This document shows, piece after piece, positions 8,936 to 17,597 of a stretch of 64,000 nucleotides of DNA. The DNA lies in the NCBI GenBank assembly GCA_023423405.1, contig JAFAFR010000059.1, forward strand, positions 32,201-96,200, in the 5' to 3' direction. A program made the translations under genes and the position numbers. The notes beneath the pieces were generated by a model. The model ran no database searches, was not told the origin of the DNA, and saw only the letters and a program-made list of their open reading frames with translations. Position 1 is the first letter of the stretch; every line of letters starts with the position of its first letter. Origin of the DNA: Bacteroidota bacterium (lineage in GTDB: Bacteria > Bacteroidota > Bacteroidia > Chitinophagales > Chitinophagaceae).

Positions 8936-9158
8936 GCGGTTTGTTCCAGAGCCGGAAGATGTACCGGAAAAGGAAAAAACCGCTGAGCAGGAACCAGGCG
9001 TAGAATATATAATTGCCGGTCTGCGGCACCCGGTAAAAGAAAAACCAACCCATCATGATGCCCAGCGTACTGTTTACCAGCAGCCAGAGTACCACCAGGG
9101 AAATGGTGCGCAGGGTTCGCGACAATAACTGCCGGGCGTCTTTTTCCATTTCACTCAT
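8922..9158 (-). CDS. Small two-span membrane protein (2TM-like)
   Basis: A 78-residue protein with an acidic, helical N-terminus (residues 1-18) and two hydrophobic segments at about residues 20-42 and 48-66, ending in a short basic tail. This is the layout of the 2TM family, in which a small helical hairpin sits in the inner membrane. Its stop overlaps the end of the TPR-like gene by 14 nt in convergent arrangement. It lies 9 nt downstream of the GH25 lysozyme gene on the same strand and is probably co-transcribed with it. Function unknown. Confidence 0.7.
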   Translation of the reverse strand: MSEMEKDARQLLSRTLRTISLVVLWLLVNSTLGIMMGWFFFYRVPQTGNYIFYAWFLLSGFFLFRYIFRLWNKPLTTD

Positions 9159-9167
9159 ATCCTAAAA

Positions 9168-9938
9168 TTAAGGCTGGATTAGCAGGTTCTCAAAGTCTGT
9201 GGAATCCCCGTTAAAAACATTGAAGTCCACACGCGCACGAATGCCGTTTACCGAGCCGCTTTCGCTGTATTGCCAGAAGGCCCAGGTACGGGCGATCCGC
9301 GGCCGGTCTTTCCGAAGGTAGTGCGCTACCCATAAGGGATAATCGTCAAAAAGATCTTTCAGGTAGCGGTTGTAAAAATCCACGTTGGTATAAATAATAG
9401 GCTTAATGCCATAATGCGCTTCGAGCCGCTGCAGGAAAGCCCTTACTTCCGTGCGCAGCTTTTCAGGGCCCACGCCATAGGTTTGCTCCACGTCCAGCAC
9501 CGGCGGCAGGTCCCCGGGCCGGAGATCCACGCGGCGAATGAAATTCTCGGCCTGCTCGGCGCCACTCTTGGGGGCCAGGAAAAAATGATAGGCGCCGCGG
9601 GGCAGCCCCACACTGCCTGCTTTTTCCCAGTTGCGGCGGAAAAAAGGATCCATATTGCCCAGGCCTTCCGTGGCCTTGATAAAAACAAACCCGATGCGCA
9701 CATCTTCCACTTCCATATCCCGCACCGCCTCCCAGTTGATGCGGTCCTGGTATTTGGAAACATCTATGCCGTGAATGGAAAATTCGGTGGGGATCTCAAT
9801 CCCGAATGCATCGTACCGCACAAAGTCGGGAAGGGTTGACTTGTACCACCACCAGGCAGCCATGCCGATCGCTGCAACAATGCAGAGGGCCAGTAGCGAT
9901 TTGGGTCCGGGCAGGATCGAGCTTTTCTTTTTGACCAT
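9168..9938 (-). CDS. Membrane-anchored GH25 lysozyme
   Basis: A 256-residue N-acetylmuramidase of glycoside hydrolase family 25, which cuts peptidoglycan between MurNAc and GlcNAc. Residues 1-30 hold a basic start (MVKKK) and one hydrophobic span that anchors or exports it. The GH25 domain follows from about residue 50 with the canonical blocks HGIDVSKYQ (first catalytic Asp), FVFIKATEG, GAYHFF, PPVLDVE (catalytic Asp-x-Glu) and WQYSESG near the end. I chose the ATG at 9938; upstream codons would overlap the divergent radical SAM gene and lack signal character. Only 34 bp separate the two divergent start codons. A role in cell-wall turnover is likely. Confidence 0.9.
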   Translation of the reverse strand: MVKKKSSILPGPKSLLALCIVAAIGMAAWWWYKSTLPDFVRYDAFGIEIPTEFSIHGIDVSKYQDRINWEAVRDMEVEDVRIGFVFIKATEGLGNMDPFFRRNWEKAGSVGLPRGAYHFFLAPKSGAEQAENFIRRVDLRPGDLPPVLDVEQTYGVGPEKLRTEVRAFLQRLEAHYGIKPIIYTNVDFYNRYLKDLFDDYPLWVAHYLRKDRPRIARTWAFWQYSESGSVNGIRARVDFNVFNGDSTDFENLLIQP

Positions 9939-9961
9939 CAGGCTCCAAAAATAGAGTAACT

Positions 9962-9969
9962 TATATTTG
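9962..9969 (+). promoter_or_regulatory. Minus-7 box for the radical SAM gene
   Basis: TATATTTG is a perfect TAnnTTTG match only 3 nt before the ATG at 9973, suggesting a leaderless or nearly leaderless transcript. No TTTG lies at the usual upstream distance. Confidence 0.4.
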
Positions 9970-9972
9970 CAT

Positions 9973-10995
9973 ATGCCCCATTTTTCCGATTCGCTTAACC
10001 TCCTGCGAAAGCTTACCCTGCGACGTGCCTGGAATGCCGCCAAGGTCCTGGGGAGTTATTATGTCAGCAAATACAGCCGCAAGCCGGTGCAATGGGGCCT
10101 GCCCATTTCCATTTCCGTAGAGCCTACCACCTCCTGCAACCTGCGCTGTCCCGAATGCCCGAGCGGCCTTCGCGCATTTACGCGTCCCACGGGCATGCTC
10201 CAGCGAAATTTTTTCCGCGAAACCATCGACCAGTTGCACAAGGACCTTCTGTACCTGGTATTTTATTTCCAGGGAGAACCCTATCTCAATCCCGAGTTCC
10301 TGGAAATGGTATCCTATGCTTCGTCGAAAGGGATTTATACCGCTACTTCCACCAACGCACACTTCCTAACAGATACCAATGCCCGAAAAACCATTGAGAG
10401 CGGGCTCGACCGCCTGATCATTTCTATCGACGGCACCACGCAGGAAGTGTACCAGCAATACCGCGTGGGCGGCCGGCTGGAAAAAGTACTGGAGGGCGCA
10501 AAGAATATTGTGAAATGGAAAAAAGAACTGAAGAGCCGCCACCCCTTCGTGGTGTTCCAGTTCCTGGTGGTGAAACCCAATGAGCACCAGATCGAAGAGG
10601 CCCGGGCGCTGGCCAGAGAAATCGGCGTGGACGATATCTGGTTCAAAACCGCCCAGGTCTACGATTACGAAAACGATCCCAACCAGCTCATCCCTACACT
10701 GGACCGCTACAGCAGGTACCGGCGCGGCAGGGCGGGCACAATGGAACTGAAGAATAACCTGCAAAACCACTGCTGGCGGGCCTGGCATGCCACCGTCATC
10801 ACCTGGGACGGGCTGGTGGTGCCCTGCTGTTTTGATAAGGACGCGCAGCACCGCCTGGGCGATCTGAAAGGAAGGTCTTTCAGGGAAATCTGGCAGGATG
10901 ACAATTACCACCAATTTCGTTCTAACCTGCTTAAAAGCAGGGCCAATATAGATATATGCGCCAACTGTTCTGAAGGTACAAGGGTATGGGGTTAA
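9973..10995 (+). CDS. Radical SAM/SPASM protein
   Basis: A 340-residue radical SAM enzyme. The CxxxCxxC cluster motif (TTSCNLRCPECPSG, around residue 50) binds the 4Fe-4S cluster that cleaves S-adenosylmethionine. The C-terminal quarter holds a SPASM-type cysteine set (HCWRAW, VVPCCFD, and DICANCSEG near the end) for an additional cluster. Such enzymes modify peptides or sugars, or mature other enzymes; no precursor peptide is visible next to it, so the substrate is unknown. I start at the ATG at 9973 (MPHFSDSLN) rather than an in-frame TTG 6 nt earlier that belongs to the minus-7 box. A MarR gene starts 47 nt downstream and may be co-transcribed. Confidence 0.88.
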   Translation: MPHFSDSLNLLRKLTLRRAWNAAKVLGSYYVSKYSRKPVQWGLPISISVEPTTSCNLRCPECPSGLRAFTRPTGMLQRNFFRETIDQLHKDLLYLVFYFQGEPYLNPEFLEMVSYASSKGIYTATSTNAHFLTDTNARKTIESGLDRLIISIDGTTQEVYQQYRVGGRLEKVLEGAKNIVKWKKELKSRHPFVVFQFLVVKPNEHQIEEARALAREIGVDDIWFKTAQVYDYENDPNQLIPTLDRYSRYRRGRAGTMELKNNLQNHCWRAWHATVITWDGLVVPCCFDKDAQHRLGDLKGRSFREIWQDDNYHQFRSNLLKSRANIDICANCSEGTRVWG

Positions 10996-11042
10996 GGATG
11001 GCTGCATCATTTTCTGTATTTTTATCGGGAACCACACATTCT

Positions 11043-11498
11043 ATGAGCATCAATACGGACATCCAGCAAACCAGGTTCAGAAATGAACACCAGAAGGCCA
11101 TGATCAATCTCATCTATTCCTACAACTGGCTGATGGAAAATACCCGCAAGCACCTCGACCGGTATGACCTCACCAACCAGCAGTTCAACATCCTGCGCAT
11201 CCTGCGCGGAGCCGGGGAGCCCCTGAGCACCCTGCAGATCCGCCAGCGCATGCTGGATAAGATGAGCGATACCTCCCGCATTGTGGACAGGCTGGTGAAA
11301 AAAGAACTGGTGCAAAAAGTGATCTGCCCCTCCGACCGTCGCCTGGTGGATGTTACCATCAGCGAAAAAGGCAGGAACCTGCTGGCCGAACTGGATGCGC
11401 ACGAAAGTGAATGGGAAAAATTATTGTTCAGCATCAACGAAGCCGAAGCGGCAGAGCTGAACCGGTTGCTCGACAAATTGAGACAATCGAAGGAATGA
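11043..11498 (+). CDS. MarR-family transcriptional regulator
   Basis: A 151-residue winged helix-turn-helix repressor-type protein. The MarR layout is clear: an N-terminal dimerisation helix, the HTH region LTNQQFNILRILRG through DKMSDTSRIVDRLVKKELV, and the wing VICPSDRRLVDVTISEKGR, followed by a C-terminal dimer helix. I start at the ATG at 11043 (MSINTDIQQ) because the family begins about here. The stop overlaps the start of the GHL10 hydrolase gene (ATGA), indicating translational coupling. No operator can be identified with confidence. Confidence 0.88.
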   Translation: MSINTDIQQTRFRNEHQKAMINLIYSYNWLMENTRKHLDRYDLTNQQFNILRILRGAGEPLSTLQIRQRMLDKMSDTSRIVDRLVKKELVQKVICPSDRRLVDVTISEKGRNLLAELDAHESEWEKLLFSINEAEAAELNRLLDKLRQSKE

Positions 11499-12769
11499 AA
11501 AACAGGCTGATGAAAAATGGTTTTGTTACGATTGCACTGATCCTGACCCTATGCTGTAAGCTGTACCCGCAGGACAGTACCGGCTGGACCCGTCCCGAAT
11601 TCCGCGCCGCCTGGGTCGCCACGGTTGATAATATCGACTGGCCCGACAAAGGCACGACCGATCCGGAAACGCAAAGAGCGCAGTACATTAAGTTGCTCGA
11701 CATGCACGTTGCCAACGGCCTCAATGCCGTGATCGTGCAGATCCGTCCCGCGGCAGACGCTTTTTACCCTTCGCCCTACGAACCCTGGAGCGAATGGCTT
11801 ACCGGGCGCCAGGGCCGGCCACCGGTTCCTTTTTACGATCCCCTGCAATTCATGATTGCGGAAGCCCATGCAAGAAAACTGGAATTCCATGCCTGGCTCA
11901 ACCCCTACCGGGCCGTCTTTAACATCCGCAATTCTATTCCTGCAGCCAACCACATTACCCGCGAACATCCCGGCTGGTTCCTGACCTATGGCGATAAAAA
12001 ATATTTTGATCCCGGCAACCGCGATGCGCAACAATTTGTGGTGAAAGTGGTGCGTGATATTGTGAAGCGCTACGAGGTGGACGCCATCCACTTCGATGAT
12101 TATTTTTATCCCTACCGCATCGCCGGCAAAGAATTCCCCGATGGTAAAACCTATATGCAGTACGGTGCCGGCATGACCCGCGACGACTGGCGGCGCAGCA
12201 ATGTGGACTCCATCATCGTACACCTCGCGGGAGCCATCAAGGAAGAAAAACCCTGGGTGAAATTCGGCATCTCTCCTTTCGGCATCTGGCGAAACAGCGA
12301 CAAAGACTCCCTGGGCAGCAATACCCGCGCCGGACAGACCAATTACGACGACCTCTATGCCGATATCCTGCTCTGGCTGCGGAATGGCTGGATCGATTAT
12401 GTGGCGCCGCAGATCTATTTTGAATTCGGTCACAAGGCAGCCGACTATGAAACCCTGCTCAAATGGTGGAGCGAGCACAGCTATGGCCGGCACTGTTACA
12501 TAGGCCTGGGCATTTACAAAGCTGGTATAAACTCCGCCTGGCGCGACAAAACGCAATTGCCCCGGCAGGTGCGCGCCAGCAGGGAAACACCGGGTGTACA
12601 GGGACAGGTCTATTTCAGCAGCCGCAGCTTTGTGAACAATCCCAATGGCTGGAGCGACAGCCTGCGGCTCGACCTCTATAAATACCGGGTGCCCGTTCCC
12701 GTTATGCCCTGGCTGCCCGCCAAACCCGAAGCAGCCAATGCTCCACTGCCTGCAGTGGAAACGCCCTGA
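11495..12769 (+). CDS. Secreted GHL10/DUF187-family glycoside hydrolase-like protein
   Basis: A 424-residue protein with a signal peptide (residues about 1-27). The mature part opens with PEFRAAWVATVDNIDWP, the hallmark of the DUF187/GHL10 family (YngK-like), and continues as a TIM barrel with EFHAWLNPYR, VDAIHFDDYFYP (likely catalytic acid region) and KFGISPFGIWR. Family members are thought to act on glycan strands, perhaps of peptidoglycan, but the substrate is not established. The ATG at 11495 overlaps the stop of the upstream MarR gene by 4 nt; a second possible start is at 11510. The tail after about residue 400 is Pro/Ala-rich. Confidence 0.9.
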   Translation: MKNRLMKNGFVTIALILTLCCKLYPQDSTGWTRPEFRAAWVATVDNIDWPDKGTTDPETQRAQYIKLLDMHVANGLNAVIVQIRPAADAFYPSPYEPWSEWLTGRQGRPPVPFYDPLQFMIAEAHARKLEFHAWLNPYRAVFNIRNSIPAANHITREHPGWFLTYGDKKYFDPGNRDAQQFVVKVVRDIVKRYEVDAIHFDDYFYPYRIAGKEFPDGKTYMQYGAGMTRDDWRRSNVDSIIVHLAGAIKEEKPWVKFGISPFGIWRNSDKDSLGSNTRAGQTNYDDLYADILLWLRNGWIDYVAPQIYFEFGHKAADYETLLKWWSEHSYGRHCYIGLGIYKAGINSAWRDKTQLPRQVRASRETPGVQGQVYFSSRSFVNNPNGWSDSLRLDLYKYRVPVPVMPWLPAKPEAANAPLPAVETP

Positions 12770-12890
12770 TCATTCCTTTCTATCTTTCATAGAAAAATGT
12801 GATAGACTCCTGTAATGGGCTGCCCGTAAGGGTTTCGCATTGTCACGCACCTGCCTGGACACCGCAAATCCTGCTTTCCTGTTTTTTGAA

Positions 12891-12922
12891 TTTGGAATCA
12901 AATGCGCCGCATGGGAACTTTG
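12891..12922 (+). promoter_or_regulatory. Bacteroidota-type promoter for the peroxiredoxin gene
   Basis: TTTG at 12891-12894, 20 nt spacer, then GAACTTTG at 12915-12922. Spacing is identical to the promoters proposed at 3614 and 30420. Confidence 0.45.
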
Positions 12923-12955
12923 CGACCGCAAATGAATCTAAAACAGGAAATGAAT

Positions 12956-13510
12956 ATGAAAAATGTAGTTGTATCGCTGGGATCCGAGTTCCCGGCCTTT
13001 AAGAAAAAAGCAGTTGTTTCCATCGAAAAAGGAAAAGAGTTCTATGACCTCAGCTATGAGGAGATCCGTGATGCCGGAAAATGGATGGTAATGTTCTGGT
13101 GGCCCAAGGACTTCACTTTTGTATGTCCTACAGAGATCGCTGAGTTCAACAAGCACTATACTGATTTCGCCGACAGGGATGCCGTACTGGTGGGCGCTTC
13201 CACCGACAGCGAATTCGTGCATCTTGCCTGGCGCAACAACCACGAAGACCTCAGAGGCCTGCAGTTTCCCATGCTTGCCGACACGTCCAAATCACTCGCC
13301 GCTGAACTGGGCATTCTGGAATCAGAAGAAAAGATCGCCTACCGCGCCACTTTTATCGTAGACCCGCAGGGCATTGTGCGCTGGGTAAGCCTCTATGACC
13401 TGAACGTGGGCCGCAACGTAAAAGAAGTACTGCGTGTGCTCGATGCGCTCCAGACAGACGAACTCTGTCCCTGTAACTGGCAGAAAGGGGAAGCAACCCT
13501 CACCGCCTGA
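12956..13510 (+). CDS. ahpC: AhpC-type 2-Cys peroxiredoxin
   Basis: A 184-residue thioredoxin-fold peroxidase that reduces hydrogen peroxide and organic hydroperoxides in the cytoplasm. The peroxidatic cysteine sits in FTFVCPTEIAEFNKHY, and the C-terminal resolving cysteine in DELCPCNWQKGE. The segment YRATFIVDPQGIVRW is typical of the AhpC/Prx1 group. I use the ATG at 12956 (MKNVVVSLG) because alignment with family members would begin here; in-frame ATGs at 12932 and 12950 are possible. A promoter-like element lies 33 nt upstream. The AhpD-type gene follows after 25 nt, so both are probably expressed together. Confidence 0.92.
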   Translation: MKNVVVSLGSEFPAFKKKAVVSIEKGKEFYDLSYEEIRDAGKWMVMFWWPKDFTFVCPTEIAEFNKHYTDFADRDAVLVGASTDSEFVHLAWRNNHEDLRGLQFPMLADTSKSLAAELGILESEEKIAYRATFIVDPQGIVRWVSLYDLNVGRNVKEVLRVLDALQTDELCPCNWQKGEATLTA

Positions 13511-13535
13511 GATTTTTAATCATCAAACCGAACAG

Positions 13536-14129
13536 ATGCAATTTGGAAATACAACCGCCACCGACAACGCAGTGGCGCTGTTCCTGGACCTCGGCCTGAG
13601 TGCCGACCAGGTGAGCGCCAACCTGCGGGCGCTGGCGGATACAGATGCCCGTTACCTGCGCGACCTGAAGATCAACGTGAACAACGCCCTGCAGGCAACT
13701 ACGCTGCAGCCAAAAGAAGCCTACCTGCTGGCCGTGGCCGTAATGGTGAATGAAAAGAATACCCTGCTGCAGGAAGGGTTCACCCGCTTGGCCATCCAGG
13801 CAGGAGCCGACGAAAAAGAGATCGCCGAAGTGATCAGCTGCGCCAGCCTCATGGCCGCCAACAATGTGTATTACCGTTTCCGCCATTTTATGAACGAAAC
13901 ATTTTACAACAATGCACAGGCAGGCATCCGCATGAGCATTATGGCCAACCCCATTACCGGTAAAGAATTCTTTGAGCTCGTAAGCCTGGTGGTAAGCGCC
14001 ATTAATGGCTGTGAAATGTGTGTTACCAGCCACGAGAAGAACCTGGTGCAGCATGGCACGGAAAAACAGCGCATACACGACGCCGTTCGACTGGGCGCCG
14101 TACTGAGAAGCCTTTCCGTATTGGTGTAA
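13536..14129 (+). CDS. AhpD-type carboxymuconolactone decarboxylase-family protein
   Basis: A 197-residue all-helical protein of the CMD/AhpD superfamily. The redox motif is INGCEMCVTSHEKNL, a Cys-x-x-Cys with a His four residues after the second Cys, as in AhpD. In that system the protein re-reduces AhpC using lipoyl-carrying proteins. Its position 25 nt after ahpC supports this role: it would be the reductant for the peroxiredoxin. No ahpF gene is nearby. The ATG at 13536 gives the normal family length. Its stop nearly abuts the convergent gene ending at 14132. Confidence 0.9.
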   Translation: MQFGNTTATDNAVALFLDLGLSADQVSANLRALADTDARYLRDLKINVNNALQATTLQPKEAYLLAVAVMVNEKNTLLQEGFTRLAIQAGADEKEIAEVISCASLMAANNVYYRFRHFMNETFYNNAQAGIRMSIMANPITGKEFFELVSLVVSAINGCEMCVTSHEKNLVQHGTEKQRIHDAVRLGAVLRSLSVLV

Positions 14130-14131
14130 TC

Positions 14132-14578
14132 TTACAGTGGCCCCTTCCCTTCAAGGCGGTCAACATATTCCAGGGATCCCAGGCGCAGGCGCAGGGGGAT
14201 CCCTGTTTTTTTCTCCCATAGCCACTCCTGCCGGCAGAAAAAACCGTAGTCCCGCACTGCCTGGGAGGCCACCGGGTGGAAAACCCGCTGCCGGCCGGGC
14301 TTTGCCGCCTGGAGAAAAGCCGGCCCAGTCCCCGGCGCGGGCGAAAAAGCAGGATGCCCCGAAACCGGGAGCCTGCCATCAACCCACCCTACCGGAGCGC
14401 AGGAAAGCGGCTTTCCTGTAACAGCAGCAAAATTTATTGAAAAATTGAAACTGCGCGCCTTCCCGGGAGCAGTCGCCCCCAAACCCGGCAAAACCCGCTT
14501 CTGTTGCGCATTTACGCAGAGAACTCCCAGGGAAGCAAGGATCGTTGGCAATATTTTAAGAAATCCTTTTCTCCCCAT
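14132..14578 (-). CDS. Small exported protein with a conserved-looking C-terminal module
   Basis: A 148-residue protein with a signal peptide (residues 1-24, ending VNAQ). The middle is low in structure (Pro, Gly, Ala). The end is different in character: YGFFCRQEWLWEKKTG followed by IPLRLRLGSLEYVDRLEGK. From memory this C-terminal pattern (FFC..E...EK.T..P.R.RLGSLEYV..LEGK) recurs in short exported Bacteroidota proteins of unknown function, though I cannot verify it here. It converges on the ahpD gene with two bases between the stops. There is one Cys in the mature tail. Function unknown. Confidence 0.65.
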   Translation of the reverse strand: MGRKGFLKILPTILASLGVLCVNAQQKRVLPGLGATAPGKARSFNFSINFAAVTGKPLSCAPVGWVDGRLPVSGHPAFSPAPGTGPAFLQAAKPGRQRVFHPVASQAVRDYGFFCRQEWLWEKKTGIPLRLRLGSLEYVDRLEGKGPL

Positions 14579-14661
14579 CTTCCCATATTTTGTAATTTAC
14601 GGCCTGATTTTTGTGGAAAGGCGCGCCCGCGTTCAGCGCAGGTTGCCATAAACCCTAACAA

Positions 14662-16149
14662 ATGGCACTAAGTCAAAGTTTACAGCAGAAATTGTTGCAG
14701 AAGCTGTCCCCACAGCAAATTCAGCTCATGAAGCTGCTGCAGGTGCCAACTGCCAACCTGGAAGAAAGGATCAAAGAAGAACTGGAAGAAAACCCCGCGC
14801 TTGAGCAGGGCGACGAAGACAATGAAGACCATTTCGACGAATCGAGGGATGAGTTTGAGAACGGCACAGAGGACGAATACGAAAACGACGGCTCAGAAGA
14901 AGACTACGGCAATATTGATATCAGCGAGTACGTGCACGATGGCGACGACGAGATCGCCGACTACAAAATGCGCGATGAGAATTATCCCGAGCTGGAAGAT
15001 AAACAGGTGATGCCCTTTAAAGTGGAATCCACCCTGCACGACCTGCTCGCCGACCAGTTGGGCATGCTAACCCTCGATGAAAGAAAACGCAAGATCGCCG
15101 AACAGATCGTCGGCAGCATCGACGACGATGGTTATCTCCGCCGCGAAACCGCCTCCATCCAGGACGACCTCGCTTTCCGCCAGAACATTGAAGCGGGTGA
15201 AAACGAGATCGAAGAGATCATTCGCCTGATCCAGCATTTTGACCCTCCCGGCGTGGCCGCGCGTAACCTGCAGGAATGCCTGCTGCTCCAGTTGGAACGG
15301 CGACGCCATGAAGGCCATGCCGTTCAGCAGGCCATTGAAATACTCACCCGTTATTTCGATGAGTTCACCAAAAAACACTACGATAAGATCCAGCGCGGAC
15401 TGAATATTTCCGACGAAGAACTGCGCGACATCATCCAGCAGATCATCCGTCTCAACCCAAAACCCGGCGGAAACGTGGGCGAAGTGAACAAGGCCGAAAG
15501 CTACGTGATCCCCGACTTTTTCATTTTCAACAACGGCGGCAAGCTGGAACTGACCCTGAACAGCAAGAACGCGCCCGACCTGCGCATCAGCGAGGGCTAC
15601 CGCGACATGCTGAGAGAATACGACCGGGGCAGTAAAAAGGACAAACGGCAAAAAGAAGCCGTGCTCTTCATCAAACAAAAGATCGACGCGGCCAAATGGT
15701 TCATCGATGCGATCAAGCAGCGGCAGCAAACCCTGATGATGACCATGCAAACCATCCTCGACTACCAGCGCGAGTTTTTCCTCACCGGCGACGAAACCAC
15801 TATGCGCCCCATGATCCTGAAAGACATCGCCGAAAGGACGGGGCTCGACATCTCCACCGTGAGCCGGGTGGCCAACAGCAAATTTGTGCAAACAGAATTC
15901 GGTACCTATCGACTCAAATTTTTCTTCAGCGAAAGCCTGAGCACGGAAAGCGGTGAGGAGGTATCCACCCGCGAAGTGAAAAAGATACTGAGCGACCTGG
16001 TAGAGGGCGAACACAAACGCAAGCCCCTCAGCGACGAAAGGCTCACCGAGCTTTTACAGGAAAAAGGTTATAACATTGCACGCAGAACCGTTGCCAAATA
16101 CCGCGAGCAACTGAATATTCCGGTTGCCCGGCTCAGAAAGGAACTATAA
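14662..16149 (+). CDS. rpoN: RNA polymerase sigma-54 factor
   Basis: A 495-residue alternative sigma factor that recognises -24/-12 promoters and needs AAA+ activators. Region I is the Gln/Leu-rich start (residues 1-50, LQQKLLQKLSPQQIQLMKLLQ). An acidic region II follows (residues about 50-115). The core-binding and HTH domains come next (TGLDISTVSRVANSKF). The C-terminal RpoN box ARRTVAKYRE lies about 20 residues from the end. No enhancer-binding protein lies in the window, so its targets are elsewhere. The downstream PAP2-like gene overlaps by one base (TAATG) and is co-transcribed. Confidence 0.97.
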   Translation: MALSQSLQQKLLQKLSPQQIQLMKLLQVPTANLEERIKEELEENPALEQGDEDNEDHFDESRDEFENGTEDEYENDGSEEDYGNIDISEYVHDGDDEIADYKMRDENYPELEDKQVMPFKVESTLHDLLADQLGMLTLDERKRKIAEQIVGSIDDDGYLRRETASIQDDLAFRQNIEAGENEIEEIIRLIQHFDPPGVAARNLQECLLLQLERRRHEGHAVQQAIEILTRYFDEFTKKHYDKIQRGLNISDEELRDIIQQIIRLNPKPGGNVGEVNKAESYVIPDFFIFNNGGKLELTLNSKNAPDLRISEGYRDMLREYDRGSKKDKRQKEAVLFIKQKIDAAKWFIDAIKQRQQTLMMTMQTILDYQREFFLTGDETTMRPMILKDIAERTGLDISTVSRVANSKFVQTEFGTYRLKFFFSESLSTESGEEVSTREVKKILSDLVEGEHKRKPLSDERLTELLQEKGYNIARRTVAKYREQLNIPVARLRKEL

Positions 16150-16787
16150 TGACCGACAGCCCCATTGCGCCCTTCCGGAAAGGGCTGGGAGAAATAATCT
16201 CCTTTATCTTTCATCCGCTTTTCATCCCCGGATACATCACGGCATTCCTGCTTTACCTGCATCCCTTTGCCTTTATGGGCGCCAGCTCTTCCTATAAAAT
16301 AATGAAACTGGTATCGGTACTGGTCAGCACCTGTTTTTTCCCCGCCATCACCGTGCTGCTGCTCAGGCAACTCGGTTTCATCAGCAGCGTCAAACTGCCC
16401 ACCCGCCAGGACCGCATCATTCCCATTGTGGCCGCCATGATCTTTTATTTCTGGATCTTTTACGTGAGCCGCCGCCAGCCGGACAATCCGCCCGAACTGG
16501 TGCAAATGCTGGGAGCGGTATTTATTTCGAGCATCCTGGCCCTCACCCTTAACAACTTTCAGAAGATCAGCCTGCACGGTATTGCCATGGGCATCCTGGT
16601 GGCTTTTTTTGTGACGCTGGCCTGGCACAGTCAAATAAATATGGCTGCGCCACTCGCCGCCGCCCTGCTGGTAGCCGGACTGACCGGTACCGCAAGATTG
16701 CTGCTCGCTGCCCACAGCCCGCGGGAACTGCTCAACGGCTTCCTCACCGGTATCGTCTCGATGCTGGTAGCGCTGGTGGTTACATAA
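16149..16787 (+). CDS. PAP2-like integral membrane protein
   Basis: A 212-residue protein with about six hydrophobic segments. The final part TARLLLAAHSPRELLNGFLTG resembles the third motif of PAP2 phosphatases (SR..LG.H...DV..G...G) with its catalytic His. The earlier KxxxxxxRP and PSGH motifs are not obvious: KLPTRQDR may be a degenerate first motif. It may therefore be a divergent lipid phosphatase or a non-catalytic relative. It is translationally coupled to rpoN through a one-base overlap, an arrangement whose meaning is unclear. Confidence 0.8.
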   Translation: MTDSPIAPFRKGLGEIISFIFHPLFIPGYITAFLLYLHPFAFMGASSSYKIMKLVSVLVSTCFFPAITVLLLRQLGFISSVKLPTRQDRIIPIVAAMIFYFWIFYVSRRQPDNPPELVQMLGAVFISSILALTLNNFQKISLHGIAMGILVAFFVTLAWHSQINMAAPLAAALLVAGLTGTARLLLAAHSPRELLNGFLTGIVSMLVALVVT

Positions 16788-16807
16788 GTCAGGGAACGAA
16801 AACACAC

Positions 16808-17509
16808 TCAGGCCTGCCGCGCATTCAGGATGCGCGATCCGCTGAGGTATTTTTGCGTGGGATGATAAATAAACAGGCAGGAACCGTCTTTGATCGCATC
16901 GATCACTTCTTCCGTTTCCAGTTCAGGAATGGCGGGACAACCGTAGCTGCGCCCTATGAAAGGATTGTTCTCCAGGAAATCGGGACTCGTATACCCGGCG
17001 CCGTGTACCACAATATTCCGTTTATCCGCGCGGTCATTAAACCCTTTTTCCAGTCCGCGGATGCGCAGGGAAAGTCCGTGCTCGCCAAAATAGGTTCGGC
17101 CGGTGACATAAAAACCCAGGCTGCTCTGGTGCGATTCGGGCCTGTTCGAAAAACGGCGGGCAAATTCGGTTCCGGAATTGCGACCGTGTGCCACATAGGT
17201 CCTTTTGAGAAGTTCCCCGTTCAGCAGGTCAATAACGTACAATCTTTTATTGCGGGAAGACTGGCTGAAATCGCAGATGGTCAATATATCGGTCCGTTCC
17301 AGGCGCCCCTGCCTGCGCAGGATACAATACCCCTTCCAGGCAAGTTGAAATGCTTTGCGGGAAAGTCCCTCGCTGGAAAGATCCATGGCGCGGTACAGTG
17401 AATCGCCCTTCACCGCCAGCTTACTGTTCCAGGCCAGTCCGTCGGCCTTTGACAGGAAGGGAGGCAGGAAAAAAGCTGCCAGCAGAACGGTTTTCAACAA
17501 CGATTTCAT
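16808..17509 (-). CDS. L,D-transpeptidase-like exported protein (YkuD_2 type)
   Basis: A 233-residue protein with a signal peptide (residues 1-23). The catalytic region shows NIVVHGAGYTSPDF followed by RSYGCPAIP, the HG...S-x-GC signature of the murein L,D-transpeptidase catalytic domain family (PF13645). The Cys in YGC would be the nucleophile that forms 3-3 cross-links or attaches proteins to peptidoglycan. It converges on the rpoN operon with 20 nt between the stops. The upstream neighbour (MATE exporter) ends 88 nt away in the same direction, so a separate promoter is likely in that gap. Confidence 0.85.
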   Translation of the reverse strand: MKSLLKTVLLAAFFLPPFLSKADGLAWNSKLAVKGDSLYRAMDLSSEGLSRKAFQLAWKGYCILRRQGRLERTDILTICDFSQSSRNKRLYVIDLLNGELLKRTYVAHGRNSGTEFARRFSNRPESHQSSLGFYVTGRTYFGEHGLSLRIRGLEKGFNDRADKRNIVVHGAGYTSPDFLENNPFIGRSYGCPAIPELETEEVIDAIKDGSCLFIYHPTQKYLSGSRILNARQA

Positions 17510-17597
17510 CTACACCATCGGATTTGATCGGATAACGATTCCATTCCAAAATTAGTATGCAAATCCCTGTCAAATTTCTGCCGGCAGCCGGCTTTTC

